A stretch of 64,000 nucleotides of DNA, from positions 47,707-111,706 of the forward strand of contig JBBHKE010000651.1 of assembly GCA_037447655.1 (NCBI GenBank), given 5' to 3'. The notes under the pieces were generated by a model. The model saw only the letters and a program-made list of their open reading frames with translations. It did no database searches and was not told the origin of the DNA. The position numbers and the translations under genes were made by a program. Origin of the DNA: Zygnema cylindricum. Lineage: Eukaryota; Streptophyta; Zygnematophyceae; Zygnematales; Zygnemataceae. Shown piece by piece: positions 1 through 11,564 of this stretch (positions are counted from its first letter, which is position 1; each line of letters starts with the position of its first letter).

Positions 1-1268
1 CGAAGGTTAAAATTCTCTCTCTTTTCTGGAGCCTTCAGCTCTACTTTCCCCGACTGCACACAAACACATTCCTTTTATTGGTCAGAAAATCATTCATCTC
101 TAAGCAGTTAAGAGGAAAAATCAAGTTCATGACAGCAAACTGCTCTTTTCCGTCCTTAATTCTGAAAGAAATGAAACTGTACACTTTTATATCATTTGAA
201 ATCATTTCAAAATGAGGAAACGAGTTCAACAAAAACTAAAACCAGAAATAACGTCATATCACATAACATTTGACCGATCACATGTATCCATCAAAAACAT
301 TTTTTATGAGAGGCAAGGCAAAATTCACTCCAAAGAGTTCATAATTCTGTGTCACACCTGCTTGTATAAAACAAAAACATAACGATGATTTCCTTCAATA
401 GGGTTCGGACCAGAATATGGAAGCACCTCCGTGCTCACTTTAGAAAAACCTGCAAATAGATTTAAAAAAAAAAACAGGTTAGAAAATCTGCCCATTGAAT
501 CGGAAGCCACATGATTGTTTATCAATAAATAGTCCAGCCTGTGCCAGACAGATTCTGGCGCCACTATTGTCCTTATCATTATTAAACTATTATTATTCAG
601 ATATAAAAGTATTCCAATTCATGACAACCAGTGTAGGTTCCAAACGTATGCTCCTTTCAAAAACAATCTTTGAAGCAATAGCTTTTGTTGATAACACTGA
701 TTATTTGCGAGTGCTGAGAGAAGTAACAGGGCTGAGTGACACTAAAATCTCTAACAAATCTGCCCAGTGTTTGTTGTTTTTCCTAACAAACCTGTCCGGT
801 TCTTCCTTTAACCCTGTTTTTTCTAAACCTGAATCCACTCTATTCACAAATCAGAGTCCTCCAACAAAAACAAAAGTAAACAATATCCATAAGAAGGCAC
901 TTCAGGAAAGAACATGTTCTATAATATATTCTACAGCCCTTACTTTGGCAGGTAGAATTGTAAGATCCAGGAATGTTAGAAACTATCCAGTGAGCAAACT
1001 CTCGAGCCGAAGGTTCCTCGGGTTTAGGCGCGTCAGGATCCACCAAAGCCAGAGTGTAAAGACTATTTTCAGAGACTTTTCCCTCCCAGGTTAACTTAGG
1101 AGGCTCCTGAACTCCTTCCTGTCGGAGAGCACTTCCAGTGAGGAGAGGAGTAGAACCATAGGTGATTACAAGCTGTGCTTCAGGTTTGAATGAATCAATA
1201 ACATCAGGAATAATCTTCCACTGCTCAAGACGCGAGATCAAATTGTGCTCAACTTGGTGAGAAGCCAT
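1..1268 (-). CDS. PEBP-family protein (phosphatidylethanolamine-binding / FT-MFT-RKIP superfamily), 5' three exons, runs off the left edge
   Basis: The exons I infer are 1268-944 (325 nt), 449-358 (92 nt) and 53 to beyond base 1. Donors are GTAAGG at 943 and GTGTGA at 357. Acceptors are TTTGCAG ending at 450 and TGTGCAG ending at 54. The phases (1, then 0) fit exactly. The N-terminus MASHQVEHNLISRLEQW is followed by VITYGSTPL, then the family signature LALVDPDAPKPEEPSAREFA, HWIV, PYSGPNPIEGNHRYVFVLYK and finally PEKRENFNL. These contain the DPDxP motif and the His residues that line the anion-binding pocket in PEBPs. The 155 residues seen leave only the C-terminal end outside; the family is usually 170-190. 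There is no intron at the DPD motif, where I recall FT-like plant genes having one, so a general cytosolic PEBP is as likely as an FT/MFT orthologue. The family is secure; the subfamily is not. Confidence 0.88.
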
Positions 1269-1425
1269 GGCTATACTTTTTGTGAGTTTGTAGGTGCGTT
1301 AAGCGAGAAGGAGAGCGGAGGAGAGAGTAGGAGAGGAGTGAAGAGATAGATGCAGGTCGTTTCAAATTTGAAAAGAGAATTGAAATGAGAACTGATTGCT
1401 GGTACTGTGCAGTTACAATGATTCT

Positions 1426-1433
1426 CTTTTATA
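1426..1433 (-). promoter_or_regulatory. candidate TATA box of the PEBP gene
   Basis: TATAAAAG is read on the minus strand about 160 bases upstream of the PEBP start codon. It would place the transcription start near base 1400 and give a short, purine-poor leader. Position and sequence are the only evidence. Confidence 0.45.
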
Positions 1434-1549
1434 TTTAGTCCGAGCAACAAGACTCGGAATTTTCTCCGGTCAGTTGAAAAATTTCATTTGTTGCAGACGG
1501 GTCAGCATTCGCCACGTTGAAACAAGGAGAGGATGTAAAATTTGACAGC

Positions 1550-1716
1550 CACGTGGAGCAATTAAACAGGAAAGAAGCGACAATCTCAGGTCAAAGGAAG
1601 GTTTACATATCCACGTGGCGGTATATTTTTTCGTGAAGTGCAGGTTCACCTGAAGCATCTGCGTGGCGAAATTAACTTCTGTTACCACGTGTCAGTCTAT
1701 CTATGTTTGACGTGGC
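1550..1716 (-). promoter_or_regulatory. cluster of ACGTG (G-box / ABRE-like) motifs upstream of the PEBP gene
   Basis: There are four ACGTG cores within 167 bases: CACGTGGA (from 1550), CACGTGGC (1612-1619), CACGTGTC (1686-1693) and GACGTGGC (1709-1716), plus a weaker CCACGTTG near 1512. In plants bZIP and bHLH factors bind such sites, and ACGTGGC/ACGTGTC is the ABA-response element core. The cluster lies about 120-290 bases upstream of the candidate TATA box. Regulation by ABA or light is inference. Confidence 0.5.
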
Positions 1717-2104
1717 TTTTTGAATATGAAATTGGGCAGGAGGATCCGTCGATTTCTAATTTTAAAGAAGAAAACGACCACTAGATACAAGGCCGTACAC
1801 TAGATCTGCACAGATCTCGCTAGGTTCATGCATTTGTACTAGACAATCGTACAGTTTGCAACACTTTTTCCAGAGTCCTGTTATCTTTATCGGTACATTG
1901 ACCTAAATGGATACACGTGTCAAAAAGATATCATATAATGCTTTGCTATGGACGTGTGAAACGTCGAAAAAAACAGAGAACCTTCGGCTACAATTCGATA
2001 CGCCACAAAGCCAATAACGTAGCGCAAAAATGTAAATTTTAACCAATGTATCATGCAAAATCTTACGATGAACTATATTCGCCCGATACGTTTCGGCTCG
2101 TGAT
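1717..2104. other. intergenic, no feature recognised
   Basis: AT-rich sequence between the PEBP promoter and a transposon. I see no coding signal. Confidence 0.4.
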
Positions 2105-2107
2105 TTA

Positions 2108-2834
2108 GGGTGTGTCTCCATGTATTTGTAACTTACCGAAAAAAAATTGTTTTTTAGCGCAGATCCGGCGGACCCGGATTTCAGGTGTCCCTATGTGTAA
2201 CAACGACATAGTTACTTATGTGTGTGACGATTGTATACGCTGACAACGCCCGTGATGGCTGTCTAACGTCTACAATCTGTGATGACGCACGTTATTTTTT
2301 CTAACTGCGTGTGACGTCGCATAAGTTTTCGTGACATTGTAGACGTACCGCCTTCCAGCCTGTGCCGTTTCACGGTTGAAGAAGATGCAATTTGCCTTTG
2401 CGATGGCGAAATAAAATCCGTGCCAAGCGCAAACGGACAAAACCAAACAAATTGTGTACTTTACCTTGTCGTACCTGAACTCAAACGGACAATAAATAAC
2501 GAATAGTGTAACTTTCGCCGTCGCTTGAATTCGTTTGAAATTTGTGTAAAAAAAATTACACTTGCGAATACGTGTTCCTATTTGTTTTTCGAATATACAT
2601 TGTTTTAAAACACATATTCCCTGTGTCTTAAAGAAAAGTTTGAAGATGACGTTTTTTGGCGTGGCCGTGGGTCGAAGAACACAACACGACAGCATGTAGT
2701 ACATCCTAAATTCGATGATGACGCAAAATGTACTTCTCATTTTTTTTGTACGGTTGAAACTTACGCGGTACGGCTCTAAGTTTTACAAAAAAACGACAGA
2801 AAAACCCCTTACTTAGGCACATGGAGACGCACCC
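2108..2834. mobile_element. PIF/Harbinger-like non-autonomous element with TTA target duplication
   Basis: The left end GGGTGTGTCTCCATGT (2108-2123) is repeated inverted at 2819-2834 with one mismatch. TTA flanks both sides (2105-2107 and 2835-2837). A 3-bp TTA/TAA duplication with GG-starting inverted repeats is typical of PIF/Harbinger (Tourist-type) elements. The 727-bp body has no transposase frame that I recognise. A relative of the same family is at 39507-41185. Confidence 0.78.
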
Positions 2835-2837
2835 TTA

Positions 2838-4071
2838 CTCTCTGATTTTATAATGTCGTACGATACATAAAATTTTGTTTTAGCGTCAAGCAATCGTCCC
2901 ACACCATAGTTCAAAAGTAGCTGACCGTACGCCCATACAATATGCCTATTGTACGCAAAACATACAATATGCCCTTAAGACCCATATTGTATTGGCCGCA
3001 AAATGAAATAAAATAGGAACAGGGTTGAGTTGCACATCGATCGATAGAGAATTAAACGACATGTCTGAATTTTGAAAAAAATCGGACAAAAAAATATATT
3101 TATGTGAGTTTTGAGGGACTTTTTATTCAAACCGTCAGATTTGGACGATCGGACAGTCGCTGATCAAAGTAGGCGATTTAAAAAGATCACATGAAAAGCC
3201 CATAGCACAACTTACGAAAGGACAATCTGTCATATTAGCGTCTGCAATTTTGAGGGCCACACTAAATAAAGCCTCAAATTGACCAACCAGACAGTATGGG
3301 ACGATAAAAAAATAAAATACCACACTGCCAAATAAATTACCAACACCTACGAACCAACCTTGTTGGTGGCTGCAAAACAACTTTCCGAAAAAGCTATGAA
3401 CTGTCCGTAAGAAAAATGTCAGTTGCAAAAATGCTTACACTAATATAGGTCACCGTACAAAATCTAACAAATCGTACAAAAATCGAACGTTCACACGGTC
3501 GAAACGCGGCTGTCAGACGAATATGTGTGAACGGGATTTTTTGCGACATGGTTTTTTTCCCTTTTTAGAACGCACATTCTCATGCGTCCATGGTTACTAA
3601 AACTAATTTATTGTACTTTTTAACTTAAAAAGGTACATTTATGTACGGTCTGACATTGACCGTACGCCACTCTATTTAAGAGACAACGTACTTTCGTTTT
3701 TTATAGTACTTGGAAAATAGCCCTAATTAGAGTAATGAAAAATATAGAATAAACTACGCTATTTGCGAATTAAAAAAAACCGGAAAGGAATTAGCCGACA
3801 CTACGCTAATAGCGATTGGCGGTGTAGTGAACTTGAGAACCGCATATAGGCGGTGCGGTGAACTAGAGAACCGCATATAGTGTTTCCTTACATTTTATGC
3901 AATGTTGGGATGTTGCCTTAACTGTATTCCTTTCCTTGTCAGTTTTTAGTTTGTGGCCGGTTTGCTGGATCTGTAATCTACTTTTTTTTTTCTTTTCCGT
4001 AGTTCATTCACGGTAGAAATTTTGTTTGGTTGCCCATCCGCGTTTTTTTTTTTCCCGGTTTTTTTTCCCAC
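2838..4071. other. gene-free repeat-derived DNA
   Basis: No gene is seen. The stretch around 3307-3372 is similar to 6183-6242, so it probably belongs to the same degenerate repeat family as the 4-7 kb region. Near 3800 a motif (AGCGATTGGCGGTGTAGTG) recurs that is shared with the MITE end at 27487-27704. Confidence 0.4.
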
Positions 4072-4859
4072 GGAATGTCATCCTACGCCGTGTCAATTCG
4101 CTAAAGAAATTCGTCTGGCGGCGTGCGCTGTACTTTGATCTTACGTCAGATTCGGACGTTCGTACAGGAGTGTGCACGACGCACACACATACAGTATGCC
4201 TACGTTGCGCGAGTTTTGTGCAAAGTTTTGTGCGCCTACCAAAGGCCTACCATAAAAAAGCCTACTTTTGAACTATGTCCCACACGCCGTAATCGGGTAT
4301 CGCAATAGGGTTTATAAATTTATATGTTTAGGGTCATTTATTTTTATGTTTTTTTAAATAAAAACAAAACAAGACAGAAATAAAATAACCCTAAACATAC
4401 GGTCGCGCGGAGAAAACGAGGTGTGGCCCCAATCAGCGTACTCGCGCGTGCGAAAAGTTACAAGGTTCTGTACTATACTATATGGGCTTGTTCGATACCC
4501 ATACTGTACTACTGTAGTGCCACACTGCAGGCCAGTTCGTGATAGATGTTCTGGAAAGTACAGCAGTGACATATCGCACTCCTATACATGTGCTAAATAT
4601 TTTGGCAGCATATGCATGAACTTCCTAATTTTTTTGCATTGGCACAGCATTTGATAGCTATAAATAATAAATTATCATACTTTTCAAAATTGTTATATTT
4701 GGTCACCGAAAATAATGCTGGCCCTTAGATGAAGAAAACTCCTTGCCAGTAACAAGACTCGAAGGCTTGCTTCGGAAAAATTTGAACTTTAACTTATTCC
4801 AAACATGCGCTTCAAGTCTATCCGAACCTTTTAGCATATCTCAACCACTCATAATAAGT
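4072..4859. repeat. direct duplication, copy 1 (788 bp)
   Basis: This matches 6250-7036 almost base for base: a one-base indel near 4140 and a handful of substitutions (for example near 4626 and 4718). It contains an inverted repeat with arms around TATGTTTAGGGT (about 4322 and 4390). Reading frames are conserved between the copies only because the copies are nearly identical. No known protein is recognised in them. Confidence 0.9.
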
Positions 4860-4958
4860 TAGTACTACCAGCTGCAACACTAGTACTAGCAGCAGCTGTT
4901 AGTACTACGGGCTGCAGAATCAGTAGTACTGGCAGCAGACTACAAAAAAAAAAACCTA

Positions 4959-5117
4959 GAAAATCATTCGATATATCGCGATATTATATCGGCGATATAT
5001 CCGCTAAATATCGCGATATTTCGATAATCAATATATCGAAGCGATATATCGATTATCGGGTACCCAAAATTCGGTACATATCGAATATCGGCAAGTGGTC
5101 CTCGATACCCAACACTA
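4959..5117. mobile_element. truncated copy of the TAGTGTTGGG palindromic hAT-type MITE
   Basis: The segment is rich in ATATCGCGATAT-type palindromes and ends in CGATACCCAACACTA (5103-5117). That is the same 3' terminus as the complete element at 23652-24036. The matching left terminus is absent, so this copy is truncated. Confidence 0.6.
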
Positions 5118-5972
5118 GTAATTAGAGTAAATTACTCTAATTCGGTCGCTCAAAAATTTTGACTCTATCACATTAAATAGAGTAAACGATTCTAATTTTT
5201 TCATTTTTATAATTTAGGCTGAGGTTTAATTATTAACACAAATTATTTAGGTGAGGTTTAATTAGCGTAAATATTTATAATATAGGTTCGTTTTAAATAG
5301 TGTGGAATACGGACGACATCGGACCGTGCAATATTGTACTTTTTGAAGTAAAAAGGTACAAATAATGATTTAGTAGAATCACGCTCGCACGTGAAACCGC
5401 ACTAAACAAAAAAGACCCAATCACATCGAAAAAAATCCGACGGAACTGACATTCAGTGAGACAAATAATACTAACGTCAAAATAACGTTGACATATACCG
5501 GACTGACAGATGTTGTACATCTACGTAATTTAGTGTTCATAATTATCGCCGACATAACCCAATATAGAATACCTAACTAAACTAGAGTAGACTTCATAGT
5601 TGAAAAATATATATCACTTAAATTAGCGTACATTACTCTAATTGTTTTTTTTTTGTGTTTTTACTCTAATTTTTTCATTACTCTAATTACGATTCGCGGT
5701 GTAGTGTACGGATGTTGAGACGTCACGCTAACACTGAAATTACTGTAGCGCAGATATTGAAAACACGACAACGTGGCGTGATGTGACGGGATCGCACGCG
5801 CATAAATTAAAAGTACGATTCCGTACGTTACTCAACCTGTATTGATAACACGACATTTTGGCGTGACGTCGAATTTGTCCCGTTCATCATACCATTACAG
5901 CCACGCGAAATACAACAAATAGAAACGTACCACGTGTCTCTTTTCATTACATCAAAATTGGAACATGACAAA
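5118..5972. other. gene-free AT-rich DNA with recurring ACTCTAATT motifs
   Basis: The short motif ACTCTAATT recurs several times, and the sequence near 5690-5707 (TACGATTCGCGGTGTAGTG) resembles the Tc1/mariner-like MITE end at 27487-27704. No gene is visible. Confidence 0.35.
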
Positions 5973-6136
5973 GCCAATCACAACTCAAATCACTCAACGG
6001 CTCACGATCTTACACAAAAACAATCGACGAACAATTATCGTTGTCACCAGAGACGCCAATCAAAACTCAAAACACTCAACGGCTCAAGATCTAGCACAAA
6101 AAAAATCAACGATCATTATTCGTTGTCACCAGAGAC
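5973..6136. repeat. tandem duplication of an 82-bp unit
   Basis: Units at 5973-6054 and 6055-6136 both begin GCCAATCA and end in TTGTCACCAGAGAC. They differ by about ten substitutions. The duplication lies just upstream of the second copy of the 788-bp repeat. Confidence 0.8.
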
Positions 6137-6249
6137 GAAGGCGACTACAATGCTTTCCCCTTTTAGAAAAAGGGCCAAAGCAAAAAATACCACACTGCCA
6201 AAAAAATTACCAAAACCTACGGACCAACCCCGTTGGTGGCTTTTCCCCA

Positions 6250-7036
6250 GGAATGTCATCCTACGCCGTGTCAATTCGCTAAAGAAATTCGTCTGGCGGC
6301 GTGCGCTGTACTTTGATCTACGTCAGATTCGGACGTTCGTACAGGAGTGTGCACGACACACACACATACAGTATGCCTACGTTGCGCGAGTTTTGTGCAA
6401 AGTTTTGTGCGCCTACCAAAGGCCTACCATAAAAAAGCCTACTTTTGAACTATGTCCCACACGCCGTAATCGGGTATCGCAATAGGGTTTATAAATTTAT
6501 ATGTTTAGGGTCATTTATTTTTATGTTTTTTTAAATAAAAACAAAACAAGACAGAAATAAAATAACCCTAAACATACGGTCGCGCGGAGAAAACGAGGTG
6601 TGGCCCCAATCAGCGTACTCGCGCGTGCGAAAAGTTACAAGGTTCTGTACTATACTATATGGGCTTGTTCGATACCCATACTGTACTACTGTAGTGCCAC
6701 ACTGCAGGCCAGTTCGTGATAGATGTTCTGGAAAGTACAGCAGTGACATATCGCACTCCTATACATGTGCTAAATATTTTGGCAGCATATGCATGAACTT
6801 CCTAAATTTTTTGCATTGGCACAGCATTTGATAGCTATAAATAATAAATTATCATACTTTTCAAAATTGTTATATTTGGTCACCGAAAATAATGCGGGCC
6901 CTTAGATGAAGAAAACTCCTTGCCAGTAACAAGACTCGAAGGCTTGCTTCGGAAAAATTTGAACTTTAACTTATTCCAAACATGCGCTTCAAGTCTATCC
7001 GAACCTTTTAGCATATCTCAACCACTCATAATAAGT
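6250..7036. repeat. direct duplication, copy 2 (787 bp)
   Basis: This is the partner of 4072-4859, about 99% identical by eye. The 3' breakpoint is the shared ATAATAAGT (7028-7036), after which the two sequences diverge completely. Confidence 0.9.
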
Positions 7037-7084
7037 CGTACAACAAGTACGCTGATCGCAGAGGTGGGGAAATACTCAATTTAC

Positions 7085-7976
7085 TAGTGTTGTGTATCGG
7101 TAAGGATTTGCCGATAACCGATATGGGCCTTTTTTCGGGTATCCGATAATAGATATATTGGTACGATATATCGACATCGGTCTTATCGCCGATAAGTAGC
7201 CGATAATATCGAGTACTTATCGGCGATAATGCCGATAGCGATAACTATCGGCGATAACTGTACGGAACGTACAGATAATTGTACGGCATGTACACTCAAC
7301 TGTACGTCTTATTCCCCGAACGTGTACAACCACAGAAAGTACAGTAGCCGCCATGAGATCTGTACGGTTTTGATACGGATCCAGTAAAAACGATGTACCT
7401 TTCACATCCGAAGCCATGGCTTTGTCCTTTTATTCCTGAGATCCACTGGGACATGCCACGTGTCAATCTGTCGACTTTTTTGGCATAAGCTGCCAAAAGA
7501 GCCATTCCGGGATGCCGGCGCTCACGCTGGCCCGTCCGCTCGTGTTTTCTCATTCCAAGTCGTCCGTTCGATTCCGGCGGCGCGCAGAATGTTATTTTGT
7601 GTCCGTTGTACTTTTGTGTCCGCCTTCCTTTTCCAGTTCCATGTTCACCAGTTTTTTAGTAAAATTATTACGTCGCCGTAAAAGTTTTGTTCAGTTAACC
7701 GGCCAACATTTATATGCTGCGCTATCCGTAATAAATTGCAGTTAAGCGGTAATGGAACAGATTTTTATACCTGGCATGCCACGCTATATAAAATCAATAA
7801 AATAATACAGTATGTTATAAAGTACTGTTGTATGCATACTATATATTTGTTAAGTTATCGCCGATATGGAATTTGTTGGTCCCAGACCGATATATCGGAA
7901 TCTCTGACCGTTCGATAACCGATAACTATCGGTATCGGTGTTATCGCGATAAGTTTTTTACCGATACACAACACTA
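7085..7976. mobile_element. non-autonomous hAT-type element with 8-bp target duplication
   Basis: The terminal inverted repeats are perfect over 19 bases: TAGTGTTGTGTATCGGTAA at 7085-7103 and its reverse complement at 7958-7976. They are flanked by an identical 8-bp duplication, CAATTTAC, at 7077-7084 and 7977-7984. An 8-bp duplication and a TAGNG-type terminus are diagnostic of hAT transposons. The subterminal parts carry many CCGATA/TATCGG hexamers in both orientations, as hAT transposase-binding regions do. The 892-bp body has no transposase. Confidence 0.88.
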
Positions 7977-8249
7977 CAATTTACTGAATTTAGCCTCGTA
8001 GCGTGTGTATGTACTTGCCGTCTGTCCACACTAAATACGAATCCAATTCTTCTAACGTCGATAACACATATCCTTGCATGCCTCCAGCATCCTGGAATCT
8101 GCTTCGAAACCCTAAAAGTTCCAAGTCTTGCTGTCTCAACTCTTTTTGGACTGTTTTCTTTCTCCTGCAAACTAGATTTTTCGCCATTGTTGTCGCCTGT
8201 CGGTCCTACGCCTTCCTTGTTGTCGTTGCTAAAAGCAAACACAGAAAGA

Positions 8250-9399
8250 ATGGGAGCAGTTGATAGCGTTGACTTTGTAGAAATATGTCCTCTTCCCCTT
8301 CTGTCAGAGATCTTTTACCGTGCTTCACACAGAGGGCAATTTTTTTTTATTTTTTTCAACTCTGTCAACTAAGTCTGCTGCAGCAGTTAGAGGAGTTTGT
8401 TCTTTGAACCTAACTAATTTCCGACTTAAATTTTTCGATCAAGAAGAATATGAAAGCATTTTAGCTCATGCAGTCGACCTCACACCGAATATTGAAGAAA
8501 TAACATTTGGTGGACGACTAGTTGGCCCTGAAAAAAATGTCCTTTTATACTGGTCAAAAATTGTTAGCACCAAACTAGTCACGTTAAATGCACGAGGTTT
8601 CGATTTTACGACAACCAGGATGAATGCTTTAAAGCAATTCAAGAATTTGAAACGTTTATCTTTCTATGGTTGTGCGATTGATGTATCACAATCCACTTCT
8701 TTCGATACAGTTGAAGAGCTCTCTTTTCGTATGGTACACTTTTTACGAGCGGATTTGGAATTTGTACTCCAAAAATTTCCTCGGCTTCGAGTTCTCCACT
8801 ATAGGGATAGTTACGTTGATTCCTTCAGTATCAAGTCACAGTCCTTGACCTCACTAACCATCAACTCAACGGCAAATACTATCGATATTGATACCCCTAA
8901 TCTGTTGGCACTAGATTTACATTGTCCGTCGGCAAACATTACTTTTTGCGAAGTCAAAAACTTGCGTAGCATCAGACACTCGAGTTCAGAGAAGCCGTCA
9001 ATTGTTACTATGGAGAATCCTTTGCCTTCGCGACTTATAGATCTTTATTTCCTTGATTCTCCAAGCAATACTCTCTTCAAGAGTCTTATGAGAAGCAGTT
9101 CTGCCAACTTGAATTCCGTAACAATTACAAACTTTTGTACTGCCTACCCTCCTCGTCAACTACCACATGTGCAACTCTTGCGTTTCTCAAAAATTTCCAT
9201 TGCGTTGGAGTCGATCAAGCGCATATTACCTTGGTTAAAAGCTTGTCCTACTTTGAAGGAAATGGACCTCAACTTTTGCTATCATTGTAAAACTACCTTC
9301 GATGCTGGAACTACCATTGAGTTGATGGAGGAGGTAACGAGGATGCAATATTTGTATCCAACCGTCAAGTTCAATCTCACGGGGAGAAAGTGTTTTTGA
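8250..9399 (+). CDS. leucine-rich-repeat protein, probably F-box/LRR type
   Basis: The long open frame ends with the stop at 9397-9399. It is a series of irregular leucine-rich repeats of the RNI/F-box type, for example LKRLSFYGCAID, VEELSFRMVHFL, LRVLHYRDSYVD, LNSVTITNFC and LKEMDLNFCYHC. Its own 5' end has no ATG. The ATG at 8250 starts MGAVDSVDFVEICPLPLL in another frame and reads into LSEIFY, like the first half of an F-box. A T-rich 64-bp GT-AG intron (8320-8383) joins the two frames in phase, giving a 361-residue product. Alternatively the T-runs at 8340-8357 hold a one-base frameshift, which would keep LSTKSAAAVRGVCSL, the second half of an F-box. F-box/LRR proteins are substrate receptors of SCF ubiquitin ligases. 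The LRR part is firm; the start and the F-box are less so. Confidence 0.72.
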
Positions 9400-11564
9400 T
9401 GGATATTGAGGTACTATCGTCAAGGAAGGTCGCAGTACTGTGTTGGTTTTTCCCAAGGAGCCCTGAAATACTTGTTAAACATTTTGTAATATGCATTTTT
9501 TTCCTAAAAGTTTTTTCTTTGGTTCCTATGTTTTCTTTTAGCCAGTTTTTGTCTTTTCCGCGTCGCTTAGTATTCGATAAATTGTAAAGGCTTTCAATTT
9601 GAACTGATAAAAAAAGTGCTCCTTTGTATAACAATGATGCAACTTTTCACGTTTTTTCTTATTTTTTTCATAATTGTTTGTTCACATTCTTACATTGGTT
9701 TAGTTTTTTCCATCGTTAAATTTGTTTAAAGTTGTGAAGTTTGAAAAATCTGCATTTTTTAGTTCGTCTCTTTGTTATTTTTTTCGATTTTGGGAATATT
9801 TTACTGGTATTTTGTCAGACAATATTTTTTCTCCATGCTATATACAATTGACGTTTACATAAATGCTCTTTTATTTCTTTCAGAATAAATCCGTGAAGTT
9901 ACAATATTAAAACTAAAAACTTAAGATAGATTTAAAATAGATGGTGTTTCATTGGTGCTGTCTCTATGTTTGTAAATACATAGATGTTACTAAAAAATAT
10001 GTTGTAATTTTCAGCCACAAAATCTATGCATCTCAAATGGATAATCCATAATGAATCCATGACCGTCAACAATGTGTTTGTACACCATAGCTCTTAGACT
10101 TGTAGCAATACAAAAAAAGTACCGGATTATCGATATTGACCTCAGTACTATGATTCTAAACACCACAATTTGATGGACGAAATGTTGTCGCGTTCTTGCA
10201 TACATGACTTGGTGCGGAATATGGTTCTGTCCCCTACAGTCTTTTAATCTTATCATGCTAAATATGGTAAAACTCTAATTCCAGGTGACCTTGTTGGGGC
10301 TTTAGATATTATTATCGTTTCTGCCATTGTTTTTATGATCTTCTTGACTTTTCCCCAATCATGGTCTCCCAACTCGCATTTTGTTTTCGAGAATCTCTCC
10401 CAATTCACCAAACAATTCCTTTCATATTTCATTTTTATAAGGTACTAGAAGCACGCAACAAGGAACAACTTTTCACAGGAAAAAAAAAGATACTTATAAA
10501 ACCATAAGGAACTGTCAACGAACAGGAAAGATACCAGACATTTTAAAAAACTCAATCAGATGACAATTAAAAAGGTTGACAGCGATTGACAGTCAAATGT
10601 TTAAAATTGGTGATGCATGAAAACCATTCACCCTAAGGCAACAAAGAAACACTATACCCATTGTTCCATAGAAACAGTATACACTTAGTATAGTGTGAAA
10701 TCAGCACAGTTCTACCGAAATAGTGTACCGCATTCATAATAGCTTTCCATTTAGATAAAAATCGAATGCTTTTGTCACTTCCTTCCACTTTCAAATGGTT
10801 TACTTCACACTTGAATATTTTCGACCGGTCCAATTTCCTCCACCAGGAATAAATAAATAAATAAAAATGAAGTTTAGATGCAACTAATTGCCACAATTAG
10901 CGAGGAACCTGACATGTCTATCGTGGTTTTATGTCGATATCGGTTAATTTACTATGGACAGAAAATGTCACAAAAGTGCCTAAAACAATATCGAGACTTA
11001 GAGCAAAAAAAAAATAACACGACAGAGCAGATTTTCAAAATGTCTATATACTGCTTTAGGGTTTTCTGAATACTGCCGAACCTGATTTTCCTTTGAAAAA
11101 TAACATGTGAAGGAAGACCACAAGTTAGGGTATAAATTTCATTGGCCAAAAAACTGACCCCAAAAAAGGCTCTGGTACAGTAATGTCACTCGAGGCTTCG
11201 TTTGTTTCTTCCTTCTCCTTTTTATTTTCTTTGCCAAACAACATTTCCTCCAGAACCTTCGAATCGACCACCTAATCTACTCTGGTTTAGTCTAGTAAGG
11301 GAGTTAAGAGCCTGGAAGAGCTTTAGGGAGGTCCGTGACAGAACAAGGATTGGAATGATGAGTGAAGGAAACCATAACCTACACAAGACAAAAAAAACAT
11401 AAAATCAATTTTATTTTTTAAGTAACAAGACAAAAAACAAAAAACAAAACGAAGAAATCACTAAAACCATAAAGATAACGAGAATACAATGAGTTTTATT
11501 TTGGTAAACGATAAAAAAGAAACGACAAAACTTGACGACAGAACAGGACTGCATTTGACTGATT
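9400..11564. other. intergenic, no gene recognised
   Basis: AT-rich sequence containing the 3' flank of the LRR gene (left) and of the golgin-like gene (right). The scattered short frames have no recognisable domain. Confidence 0.4.

Noticed and set aside
495-1094. 199-codon plus-strand frame opposite the PEBP gene
   Set aside because: It overlaps PEBP exons and introns, has no domain and is a shadow.
4354-4654. Matching open frames in both copies of the 788-bp duplication
   Set aside because: The copies are almost identical at the DNA level, so shared frames say nothing about coding; no domain is recognised.
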